From contig JAZOQG010000050.1 of NCBI GenBank assembly GCA_045656005.1, positions 1 through 47,080 of the forward strand: a DNA stretch of 47,080 bases. The letters run 5' to 3'. The position numbers and the translations under genes are program-made. Under the pieces are notes generated by a model, which ran no database searches, was not told where the DNA came from, and worked only from the letters and a program-made list of their open reading frames with translations. How positions within the stretch are numbered: position 1 is the first letter of the stretch; the number at the start of each line of letters is the position of its first letter. Below are positions 1 through 6,845 of the stretch, one piece after another. This DNA comes from JAZNQN01 sp045656005 (GTDB lineage: Bacteria > Bacillota > Clostridia > UMGS1883 > UMGS1540).

Positions 1-34
1 GCCATATTTCTGTGGCATTTATATTCAGTGGCAT
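1..34 (-). CDS. Start of an unidentified gene running off the left edge
   Basis: On the minus strand an AAAGGAGG ribosome binding site (about 37-44) sits three bases before an ATG at 34-32. Eleven codons are readable (MPLNINATEIW) before the window ends. The gene follows the helicase gene in the same direction, so it probably belongs to the same mobile-element operon. Nothing can be said about function from eleven residues. The strong ribosome binding site is the only support. Confidence 0.4.
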   Translation of the reverse strand, partial: MPLNINATEIW

Positions 35-48
35 GCGCCTCCTTTAGA

Positions 49-87
49 AATATTATGTACAAACTGGTTAATTTTATACATAATATT
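49..87. repeat. 11-bp inverted repeat between helicase gene and next gene
   Basis: AATATTATGTA at 49-59 is repeated as its exact reverse complement at 77-87 with a 17-base spacer. It lies between the helicase stop and the next ribosome binding site. It is AT-rich and has no T-run after it, so it could be an operator or a weak mRNA hairpin rather than a true terminator. Confidence 0.4.
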
Positions 88-124
88 CCTATCGACTTTT
101 AATGTATAAATATATCTTTTATTT

Positions 125-1807
125 TTAAGTATTCCCCTGCACCTCATTAAGACAATAAATTTCATCTTTACAAGATATTTTCAGCCCTGTTTCAAACTCC
201 GAAAGTCGGTTGTTTATCGAACGAAGACCGGGGGTTTTGCGTGTGGCTGAAAAATTATCGGATTCGCTTTTTCCAAAAAGAACAATTCTTTTTTCCATGA
301 AGTCACAGCAAAAGTCATTGAATTTTTTCTCGTCAAGTGGAAATCCATAATTTAATACGAATTCTTTAAGCTCTTCTCTTCGCATGCTTTGAGTTTTAAA
401 GAGCATGCTTTCATCAAACTCCTTTCCAAAAAGCTTTGCTACCATGCGACAGTATTCTTCGCTTCCCTCTTCTTCTATGAGAGCGGCAATGTTTTCGAGA
501 TACTTTTGCTGAGAATACAATTTATCCTCACAAAGATAGTTGATTTTGAAAGTATTCGTTTTACTATCAACTTCAAAAATGTGACGTATGGTTTCTGCCA
601 TTTTATCCTCGCCGTCTTTAATTACACGCATAAGATAATTGTAATTTTTCTTGCAGGCAGATATTTCCTTCTGAAGTTCATAAATTGAATGAAGCTTTTG
701 CTTTATCTGCCCTACGGTTGGGATTTTAAGATACAATGTAAAACGGTCACTTGTGTCTGAATAATCAAGTCTTCTGCGTCCTGCCATTTGCAGTATTTCC
801 ACTTGCTCCAAGAGAGTAATTACTACAGAGCGTACAGTTTTCTTACTGATGTTATTGCCATTTGAAAACACTGTGGTTGCTGCAAGACATTTATCCTCAA
901 AACCCTCGTTTTCCACAAGGCTTTTTAAAACTTCGGGGTTTTCATGAAGGTATTCCGAAGAAATTGCTTCACCTTCACCGATAGCCTCAACAAACTTTTT
1001 GCACTCCTTCTTTGTGTCACAAAATGCCAGAACCTGATTTGGCTCTACTTTTAGCTGACTGCACAAAGAATCGGTGTCTTCAAAAAATTCTATTTTTATT
1101 TTACTGTAGTCTGCATCCATTTTGTAAACCAACGGAATTTGATTTTTTCCTTCGAACTTGACATTGCCATCTATATCAACCTCAGAGTCGTAAAGTTCTG
1201 CCCTTGTGATAAAGGGCAGAACTTCTTCGATTGTAGCACTGATATATATTCTTTTAGCAAATTTAAATTCTTTAGGAATCATGTCAAGCACGCTTCCCGT
1301 ACAATCGGTAAACGAGGCATCCTGCAAAAAGTAATGGCACTCATCGCATATTACATAGGAAAAGTTAATGTGTTTATGAGAATGTATAAAGCTTTCAAGC
1401 CCCTGATAATTCACAATAAATACATTATCAAATTCCTGCACATGCATTAAACCTTCGTCTGTGTAACAGCCATCTTTGCCACATATTTTTGCAACAGCTT
1501 TTTTGTATGCGAGATTAAGCGGTGAACGATTCATTATTATTAACACGTTTTCCCCATGCTTTTTTGCATATGGAATAACTTTGTTAACCGAAACCCATGT
1601 CTTGCCCGCTCCGGTAGGTGCTTTAATTACTACTGCACGGCTGCTTCTCCAGCAGATTAAATCATAATCAAGCTGGTCACCGATGTACGGTCTCTCAAGC
1701 AGCCGCTCCTCGTACTTAATTTTCCTAAAGTTTCTTATGCGCTTTGGCAGCATAAGCGGCTTTGTCAATTCGTGACAAAAACAATTTAAACCTAATATTT
1801 TTCTCAC
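125..1807 (-). CDS. SF2 DEAD/DEAH-type helicase of a mobile element
   Basis: A 560-residue superfamily 2 helicase or translocase. The motifs are in order: Walker A APTGAGKT (residues 63-70), Walker B DECH (155-158), motif III SAT (190-192), a motif V-like ATTVFSNGNNI (310-320) and motif VI QMAGRRR (340-346). The last 200 residues match no domain I recognise and may bind DNA or a partner. The start is GTG at 1807, whose GTGA overlaps the stop of the upstream gene by four bases, so the two are translationally coupled. The neighbours (XRE regulator, resolvase, relaxase) suggest a role in processing element DNA. No nuclease, primase or conjugation ATPase motif is visible. It could equally be a defence helicase. 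The helicase assignment is firm; the role is inferred. Confidence 0.85.
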   Translation of the reverse strand: MRKILGLNCFCHELTKPLMLPKRIRNFRKIKYEERLLERPYIGDQLDYDLICWRSSRAVVIKAPTGAGKTWVSVNKVIPYAKKHGENVLIIMNRSPLNLAYKKAVAKICGKDGCYTDEGLMHVQEFDNVFIVNYQGLESFIHSHKHINFSYVICDECHYFLQDASFTDCTGSVLDMIPKEFKFAKRIYISATIEEVLPFITRAELYDSEVDIDGNVKFEGKNQIPLVYKMDADYSKIKIEFFEDTDSLCSQLKVEPNQVLAFCDTKKECKKFVEAIGEGEAISSEYLHENPEVLKSLVENEGFEDKCLAATTVFSNGNNISKKTVRSVVITLLEQVEILQMAGRRRLDYSDTSDRFTLYLKIPTVGQIKQKLHSIYELQKEISACKKNYNYLMRVIKDGEDKMAETIRHIFEVDSKTNTFKINYLCEDKLYSQQKYLENIAALIEEEGSEEYCRMVAKLFGKEFDESMLFKTQSMRREELKEFVLNYGFPLDEKKFNDFCCDFMEKRIVLFGKSESDNFSATRKTPGLRSINNRLSEFETGLKISCKDEIYCLNEVQGNT

Positions 1808-2217
1808 TCCTCAACATCGGTGCTTATCCAGCTTCTAAGTTGCTTAAACAATGATTCTAAAGTCAATTCATATTTTTCAGCTATTTTATTTACAGCTTTT
1901 GCACATATAGCTGCAAACTCGTCACGTGTACGTGGACGGGTTACTGAAAGTACGCCATCGTAGTTTTCTGCAAGAAACATGCCTTCGGACGCAGTGTCAG
2001 ATGCAACATTTGCTTCTACTTCGTCAACAAATGACAACATATCCTCCGGAGACTGAAAACTGCTTTTAATCATCGCAAACATTGTATAAACAACATCAAA
2101 AGCCTCGCCATTACTTGTAAAATAAAATCCTTCTTTATTTTCTGCGGCATAAATACTGCCTGCATATTTTTTGGAAGAATTCCATTTTGAATTTAAAAAT
2201 TCGTCATAACGTGTCAT
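1804..2217 (-). CDS. Small hypothetical protein coupled to the helicase
   Basis: A soluble acidic protein of about 138 residues that I do not recognise. The ATG at 2217 is preferred over the one at 2235, because the upstream ATG lies inside the GAGGAGG ribosome binding site that serves 2217. No transmembrane segment, signal peptide or cysteine motif is present. It reads mostly as alpha helix with a central strand-rich part. It is first in the operon controlled by the promoter at 2290-2318 and overlaps the helicase by four bases, which implies roughly equal synthesis and perhaps a helicase cofactor. The function is unknown. Confidence 0.7.
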   Translation of the reverse strand: MTRYDEFLNSKWNSSKKYAGSIYAAENKEGFYFTSNGEAFDVVYTMFAMIKSSFQSPEDMLSFVDEVEANVASDTASEGMFLAENYDGVLSVTRPRTRDEFAAICAKAVNKIAEKYELTLESLFKQLRSWISTDVEE

Positions 2218-2289
2218 AAAATTAATCCTCCTCATTTAATTTTCAAGGAACCTTGTTAAATTTTGATGCATCTTTACCGCGGTGAATTC

Positions 2290-2318
2290 AGTATATCACC
2301 TTGCTGTTTTCAGGTCAA
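2290..2318 (-). promoter_or_regulatory. Promoter of the helicase operon
   Basis: Read on the minus strand, TTGACC (2318-2313) and TATACT (2295-2290) are separated by 17 bases. It points toward the 137-residue protein and helicase genes. Its -35 box lies five bases from the dyad at 2323-2341. Confidence 0.65.
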
Positions 2319-2322
2319 TTTG

Positions 2323-2341
2323 CCCGTCAACTATTGACGGG
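2323..2341. promoter_or_regulatory. Dyad operator between divergent promoters
   Basis: CCCGTCAA (2323-2330) and TTGACGGG (2334-2341) form a perfect 8-bp dyad with a 3-base centre. It sits between the two divergent -35 boxes. A second, wider dyad, ATATCAC (2293-2299) with GTGATAT (2353-2359), brackets the whole arrangement. Binding by the adjacent XRE protein is an inference from position. Confidence 0.55.
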
Positions 2342-2344
2342 TGG

Positions 2345-2371
2345 TTGACAATGTGATATGATAAATATAAT
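2345..2371 (+). promoter_or_regulatory. Promoter of the XRE regulator gene
   Basis: TTGACA (2345-2350) and TATAAT (2366-2371) are both perfect, with a slightly short 15-base spacer. The gene start is 25 bases downstream of the -10 box. Confidence 0.6.
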
Positions 2372-2395
2372 ATTTATTAGAAGGTGGGCTTTTGA

Positions 2396-3025
2396 ATGAC
2401 CGAAAAAGCATTACTAAACGAATTTAAAAATGAGCTTAAGTTCTATTCTCCAAATTGGGAAAAGATTATAAACAGAAATCAATATCCCGAAGACTATTCG
2501 AACGATGGTATGTATGAATTTAAACTCAAAGCCTTTGGGAAAGCAATGAAGTATATGAGGGAGAATTATGAAGGCGGTTCTAAATCGTATCGTCAGTTTG
2601 CAGAGCTTGTTCCATTCTCTCACGAATATATATCCAGGATTGAGAAGAATAAAATACGAAAACTCAACGTTAAAAAGCTTGAGCAGATTGCTATAGATTT
2701 TAATTTATCTATTGCCTATTTAATCGGGCTGACGCATGAGCAAAACTATGAACCGGGTAAAATCGACCTTTATTTCTGGGAAAATCCCAAGAGTAAATAT
2801 AAGGCAATAGAAGCAGAAATCAGAGAAGCTCTTCCCGATGAAACGGGAAAATATTACATGATAAAACCTGTCAATCGCATATCTTTAGACAAGTTAAAAG
2901 AGAGAATTGCAGAGCTTATCGGAAACAACCATCAGCTTGCATACTCAATTCATGGTTTGTTATCAAGTCCACATAATAAGCGACAAAATGTTATCAAAAT
3001 TTTAGAACATTTGAACAAAATTTAA
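2396..3025 (+). CDS. XRE-family helix-turn-helix regulator
   Basis: A 209-residue DNA-binding protein. A Cro/CI-type helix-turn-helix lies at about residues 46-112 (the stretch from YRQFAEL through SHEYISRIEKNK to LAYLIGL-like IAYLIGLT). It is preceded by a 45-residue leader and followed by a 100-residue C-terminal region I cannot assign. There is no catalytic Ser/Lys pair of LexA/CI peptidases. It is divergent from the helicase operon across a compact two-promoter region with a dyad. This is the usual layout of a repressor controlling mobile-element genes and its own synthesis. It ends only four bases before the convergent resolvase gene. Confidence 0.85.
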   Translation: MTEKALLNEFKNELKFYSPNWEKIINRNQYPEDYSNDGMYEFKLKAFGKAMKYMRENYEGGSKSYRQFAELVPFSHEYISRIEKNKIRKLNVKKLEQIAIDFNLSIAYLIGLTHEQNYEPGKIDLYFWENPKSKYKAIEAEIREALPDETGKYYMIKPVNRISLDKLKERIAELIGNNHQLAYSIHGLLSSPHNKRQNVIKILEHLNKI

Positions 3026-3029
3026 TTTT

Positions 3030-3635
3030 TTAGTTTACTCGTGGTTTACACCATCGGTAGAACAAGCTTTTGCTCACTCCGAGCACCTCTATTGCCCGGC
3101 GTGCAGTAATTTTGCCTTGTTTCCACTGTGCTACTACCTCATCAAAATTTGCAGGCTTTACAGCCTGTGGTCTGCCAAGATGCTTGCCTTTTGCCTTAGC
3201 GGCATCAATACCTTCACGTTGTCTTTTACGTATTGTCTCCCTCTCCTGCTGCGCTATTGTGCCCAATACTTCAATCAGAATATTGTTAACCATATCAAAC
3301 ACCCACTCCTGTCCTTCGGGCAAATCCATCATCGTAGTAGGTAAGTCAATAACTTTTAATCGGATATTATTATCCTTAAAATATTGCAGTTCGTTTTTTG
3401 TGTCGCTTTTATTTCGTGAAAGCCTGTCAAGCGATTTTACGATTAGTGTATCGCCACTACGGAGCATCGTGGTTTTGAGTGCCTGATATCCGCTTCTGTT
3501 AAAATCCTTTCCGCTTTCTTTATCGCATATTATTTCTCGCTCATCTGCACCAAGCTTTTTAAAAGCTTCAATCTGTCGGTCAAGGTTTTGCTCCCTGCTT
3601 GATACCCGTGCGTAATAAAAAGTTTTGTTATTCAT
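3030..3635 (-). CDS. Small serine recombinase (resolvase/invertase)
   Basis: A site-specific recombinase of the resolvase/invertase family, about 201 residues. The N-terminal catalytic domain begins YYARVSSREQNLDRQ, with the nucleophilic serine in YARVS, and contains the conserved LDRLSRN. The C-terminal helix-turn-helix is ITARRAIEVLGVSKSLFYRW. The ATG at 3635 is chosen because GGAGGTGGAC lies directly upstream and because homologues start just before the YARVS strand; the longer frame to 3686 would add 17 atypical residues. The family cuts and rejoins DNA through a serine-phosphate link at a short dyad site, here plausibly 3654-3720. It probably resolves cointegrates or multimers of the mobile element. 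Confidence 0.9.
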   Translation of the reverse strand: MNNKTFYYARVSSREQNLDRQIEAFKKLGADEREIICDKESGKDFNRSGYQALKTTMLRSGDTLIVKSLDRLSRNKSDTKNELQYFKDNNIRLKVIDLPTTMMDLPEGQEWVFDMVNNILIEVLGTIAQQERETIRKRQREGIDAAKAKGKHLGRPQAVKPANFDEVVAQWKQGKITARRAIEVLGVSKSLFYRWCKPRVN

Positions 3636-3653
3636 GTCCACCTCCAAAATATG

Positions 3654-3720
3654 AGTGTCCATAAACCTCAAAACATTTCGCGGCATGTTGCAAAACTAAA
3701 TTTTAAAGATTATGGACACT
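3654..3720. other. Candidate resolvase recombination (res) site
   Basis: AGTGTCCATAA (3654-3664) and its exact reverse complement TTATGGACACT (3710-3720) flank 45 bases immediately upstream of the resolvase start at 3635. Resolvases of this family usually act on inverted arms just upstream of their own gene. Whether the two arms belong to one site or are halves of neighbouring subsites cannot be told from sequence alone. Confidence 0.55.
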
Positions 3721-3783
3721 TTTTCGTCTCGTTTTTATTAGATTTTTAATGTTTTTAAAGGTACACCTTTGTGGAAACGTCAA

Positions 3784-4689
3784 TTACTCTATGCAATAAA
3801 GATATTCTTCAATTTCTTCGGGAGTAAATCCGTTTTTTATCAGCTCATCTACATCTTCCGGTGAATAGCCCTGATAAGCCGCAACAGATTTTAAATCGTC
3901 AATGTAACTGTTTTTTGACAGGTTATAATTCCACCAGTGACAATGTCCAAAGCTGTAATCCGTATAATTAAATTTATCATAGACAATACTGCCATCAGGT
4001 AACACATTCAAAATATCACCTGAATTTATTTCTATTTCTTCAAAAGCTCCTTTCTTTATTTCTTCAAAAAGGTTTGTATCAATGAGTGCCTTAAAAAGAA
4101 TCTTATCTGTAGAGGCATATACATACAGTTTGTATTTGGGAATATGTATAAGGGCCAGAGGGCTATCCCCACGGACAAGCCACAATGTTTCATCACTGTC
4201 AAGAATTGAAAAAGCAAAGCTACCCTCAACCTTTTCTGCCATGAATTTTATACTTTCACTATTAAGCAGCTTTTTCTTTTCGATAAGCTGAACTGCAATA
4301 TAGCTATCCGTTTCAATTTTTGTCTTGGGTAATTTAAGTTCCGCTTTCAATAAAAAGTCATTTGTCAGAACACCATTATGTGCAAGTGCAAAATTTAAGT
4401 TTTTGCAGTGACCAGAAAAAGGATGATTGTTATAATTCTTATTTTTATTCCCTTGCGTAGAATGTCTTGTATGCCCCAAAACAGAAACAACATTATCAGA
4501 ATGCTTGAAATTAACCTCAAAAGCAGACTTTGGTTCTTTATGTATTACGAGCTTTCCTTTATTATTGTAAGCTATACCCGTTGCATCGGTACCTCTCACG
4601 GTTGCTTCTTCCGAGAGAGCGTTTGTCAGATGTTTTAAATCTTTAATAGGATTACTGCTGTAGTTATAAAATCCAAATAAGCAACACAT
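3784..4689 (-). CDS. Class II glutamine amidotransferase
   Basis: A stand-alone Ntn-type glutaminase of 301 residues. The start Met is followed by Cys2, which becomes the N-terminal nucleophile on Met removal (MCCLFGF). Family motifs follow: VRGTDATGIA (31-40), GHTRHSTQG (72-80) and AHNGVLTND (103-111). The family frees ammonia from glutamine for a partner enzyme. No synthetase or sugar-isomerase domain is fused, and the last 60 residues are unassigned. The ATG directly abuts the TAA of the amidoligase gene, so the two are translationally linked. I infer that it supplies ammonia or a gamma-glutamyl group to that ligase, or trims its product. The peptide or cofactor substrate is unknown. Confidence 0.85.
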   Translation of the reverse strand: MCCLFGFYNYSSNPIKDLKHLTNALSEEATVRGTDATGIAYNNKGKLVIHKEPKSAFEVNFKHSDNVVSVLGHTRHSTQGNKNKNYNNHPFSGHCKNLNFALAHNGVLTNDFLLKAELKLPKTKIETDSYIAVQLIEKKKLLNSESIKFMAEKVEGSFAFSILDSDETLWLVRGDSPLALIHIPKYKLYVYASTDKILFKALIDTNLFEEIKKGAFEEIEINSGDILNVLPDGSIVYDKFNYTDYSFGHCHWWNYNLSKNSYIDDLKSVAAYQGYSPEDVDELIKNGFTPEEIEEYLYCIE

Positions 4690-5802
4690 TTACATTTCCT
4701 CGCTTTCTTCTGCGGCTTCGTTTACATAAAGCCTTTTGGATTTCAAGTATTCGATAAGTTCAAACTTTTTAGGCAATATTCTTGATACAAAGTCAGACCA
4801 TGTTATCTCTTCTATTTCTTTGTCTGTTAAGTTGATAGCATAAAAACATATTTCGTCAACAAGCTGAAGCGTTGCAATGAAAGTTTTGTACCTTAGTGTT
4901 CCTCGGAAAAGTCTGAACTCAATCGTATCATCATTTTCAAGGTTTACTGCAACGTATCTTCCCATATGCTTTTCTTTTGCTTTTTTGTAGGTTTCTTCTG
5001 TTGTATTAGATATAGTCGCATATTTTGCCGCCCAGCGATTAAGGTTTTCCGGAGTTCGTCTTGAAAACTTAACAAGCTCATTCCAGTGCTTTTCAACAAA
5101 GAACACAAGTCTTGCAATGCTCTTTTCTCTCTCTTCGTAATCCTTTCCAAAAGCGGATCGGGAGCAATGTATATGCAGACCACAGGTGGAAGTGTTATGG
5201 GAGCGGTATCCCATCGCAGTTGCATCTTCAAAGATGCGGAGCCAGTTCATATTATTAATGTGATATTCAAGGCTCATAGGATGAGATACAATTTCGAATC
5301 CATCATTAATGCTGCCGTCGTGCTTGCAGTAGATTCTTTCGTTTCTTACATTTCCTATATCAAGTAAAGTTTGAGCATTTGCATTGTCTTCCCCTCCCTT
5401 ATCTACTTCAAGTTCTACTCCATAAAAAAGATTACCCGAGCCATAGAATATTGGCTCGGGCTTATAGTTATATGATTTAATGGGTGCTTCTTCTATTTGC
5501 TCTTTGCATTCCTCGCAGTAAGCATAATCGTCATCATCAAAGTAACATGCGTTATCGTTATGAATAATTCTGCCGCAACGCTCACAGGTTGTATAGTTAT
5601 ATTCGTAGCAGTTATTACAAAGGGTTATGTTCGCATCTCCGCGACTGTCACAGTTCCAAATTCTTTTTCCGCAGCAGTCGCAAGTAGTTGTATTATTCTC
5701 AAAGCATTCACCGCATAACCTGCGACCATTAAATTCAAGCATGTTTTCGCCTTGTAGCTCCTTTCCACACAAACTGCATACTGTTTTTTCTTTTGTTTTC
5801 AT
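4690..5802 (-). CDS. Amidoligase-family enzyme with N-terminal zinc fingers
   Basis: A 370-residue protein. Residues 9-99 carry six CxxC pairs (C9/C12, C30/C33, C41/C44, C62/C65, C73/C76, C96/C99), giving three LIM-like zinc-binding units. Residues about 120-330 form an amidoligase domain related to glutamine synthetase and gamma-glutamylcysteine ligase. It shows YGVELEVD (E130, E132), KHDGSI...GFEIVSHP (D162, E170, H174), CGLHIHCS (H210, H212) and EFRLFRGTL (E295, R297). The family joins a carboxylate to an amine with ATP. Zinc fingers suggest a protein or nucleic-acid target. It directly precedes the class II amidotransferase. The start has GAGG nine bases upstream. The family call is strong; the substrate is unknown. 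Confidence 0.85.
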   Translation of the reverse strand: MKTKEKTVCSLCGKELQGENMLEFNGRRLCGECFENNTTTCDCCGKRIWNCDSRGDANITLCNNCYEYNYTTCERCGRIIHNDNACYFDDDDYAYCEECKEQIEEAPIKSYNYKPEPIFYGSGNLFYGVELEVDKGGEDNANAQTLLDIGNVRNERIYCKHDGSINDGFEIVSHPMSLEYHINNMNWLRIFEDATAMGYRSHNTSTCGLHIHCSRSAFGKDYEEREKSIARLVFFVEKHWNELVKFSRRTPENLNRWAAKYATISNTTEETYKKAKEKHMGRYVAVNLENDDTIEFRLFRGTLRYKTFIATLQLVDEICFYAINLTDKEIEEITWSDFVSRILPKKFELIEYLKSKRLYVNEAAEESEEM

Positions 5803-5845
5803 TAAAATTCCTCACTTTCGTTTTTCTATGTGCCGGTTAAGCCGG

Positions 5846-6012
5846 GAATATGTTATATACATATTCAAAGGAATAATATATATTTAAAAGTTTGTATTTT
5901 GTCACACCACTAATATATATACCCGCGACAAAATACAAAATTAATATACACAACATAGAAATAAGAATATGTCCGTACATGACATATTCTTGCCAAACAC
6001 TGCAAAGTGTTT
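5846..6012. other. Hairpin-rich candidate origin of transfer (oriT)
   Basis: This lies in the intergenic stretch 5803-6055 between the amidoligase and MobC-like genes. Four inverted repeats follow one another: GAATATG/CATATTC (5846-5852, 5860-5866); a perfect 13-bp pair 5891-5903/5927-5939 with a 23-base spacer; a perfect 11-bp pair 5963-5973/5981-5991 with a 7-base loop; and AAACACT/AGTGTTT (5995-6001, 6006-6012) with loop GCAA. Such clusters just upstream of mobC and relaxase genes are typical of oriT. The nic site cannot be assigned. Direct evidence is the repeats; the oriT role is inferred. Confidence 0.55.
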
Positions 6013-6055
6013 ATATACGGGAATTTAAATTTACGTACACGAAAGGAGTACAGAT

Positions 6056-6328
6056 ATGGAAAAAACAAAAAGAATTGAAATACGCTTAACCAATGATGAA
6101 TTTAAAGAACTTGAAATACAGTCCAAAAGAGCAAATATCAGCAAATCAGACTACATAAGAAAAACCTTATTCAATACAAATACTTATATTATTGACAAAA
6201 AAGGAATGGCAGCCTCCATTGTGAAAATGCAAACCGCCGTAAACAGAATTGTACAACTGGGTACTACAGAAGAAGACCTTAATACACTTGCGAAGGAGAT
6301 GGAATTATTATGGCAGTACTTAAATTAA
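6056..6328 (+). CDS. MobC-like relaxosome accessory protein
   Basis: A 90-residue basic protein. The N-terminal RIEIRLTNDEFKELE followed by SKSDYIRKTLF is a ribbon-helix-helix DNA-binding fold as in MobC-type accessory proteins. The C-terminal half is helical (IVKMQTAVNRIVQL) and probably forms a coiled dimer. AAGGAG lies seven bases before the ATG. The gene overlaps the relaxase by 19 bases and sits directly after the hairpin cluster, as expected for a protein that binds oriT and helps the relaxase open it. The family is inferred from pattern and context. Confidence 0.75.
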   Translation: MEKTKRIEIRLTNDEFKELEIQSKRANISKSDYIRKTLFNTNTYIIDKKGMAASIVKMQTAVNRIVQLGTTEEDLNTLAKEMELLWQYLN

Positions 6329-6804
6329 TACGCAATGCATACAGAAATATAACCGCTCCTGAAAATGTCATTAACTATTGCTTAAATCCACAAAAAATGT
6401 CCAGTAACTGCTATGGCGGTCACGGAATATCACTCTTTGACCCATACAGCAGTATGCTGAGCATTAAAGATATCTTTTGTCACAACTACGGTAAGCAGCT
6501 TGAGCATTTTGTATTGTCCTTTGACAATGATGAAATACAAAATCTGTCCATCCCTAAAATTTTGCATCTGTCCTATGCTATCTGCGAATTCTTTGAAGGT
6601 AATCAGATTTTGTTTGTATTACATGAAATCAATAATGAAAATTCATCATATCCTCATATACATTTTGTCCTAAATACCACAAATGTGTGTAATGGAAATA
6701 AGACCAGAATAGATTTCTGCAACGAATATGCACTGAAACGATATATAGGGGCACTGCTTTCAAATTTTGGTATGACAGAAAAACTTATTATGGGTGTTTA
6801 CTGA
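6310..6804 (+). CDS. Compact relaxase/mobilization nuclease
   Basis: A 164-residue protein with the core of a MobA/VirD2-type relaxase. A candidate nucleophilic Tyr23 lies in VINYCLNP, a second motif in HFVLSFD (H66), and the metal-binding motif PHIHFVLN (H116, H118) follows. Relaxases nick one strand at oriT and stay linked through tyrosine. Most are 300-500 residues with a helicase or primase-like tail; this one is catalytic domain only. It ends naturally with a stop, followed by a strong hairpin, and no relaxase continuation is visible downstream. It is either a genuinely minimal relaxase or a C-terminally truncated one. Confidence 0.75.
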   Translation: MAVLKLIRNAYRNITAPENVINYCLNPQKMSSNCYGGHGISLFDPYSSMLSIKDIFCHNYGKQLEHFVLSFDNDEIQNLSIPKILHLSYAICEFFEGNQILFVLHEINNENSSYPHIHFVLNTTNVCNGNKTRIDFCNEYALKRYIGALLSNFGMTEKLIMGVY

Positions 6805-6812
6805 CAAAAGAA

Positions 6813-6841
6813 ATGTAGTAACCCATCATAGGTTACTACAT
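6813..6841. terminator. Hairpin between convergent relaxase and uxuB genes
   Basis: ATGTAGTAACC (6813-6823) pairs perfectly with GGTTACTACAT (6831-6841) around a 7-base loop. On the minus strand it is followed by TTTCTTTTGTC, so it best fits a terminator for the uxuB transcript and may also stop the relaxase transcript. It also marks the junction between the mobile module and the sugar genes. Confidence 0.65.
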
Positions 6842-6845
6842 CAAA

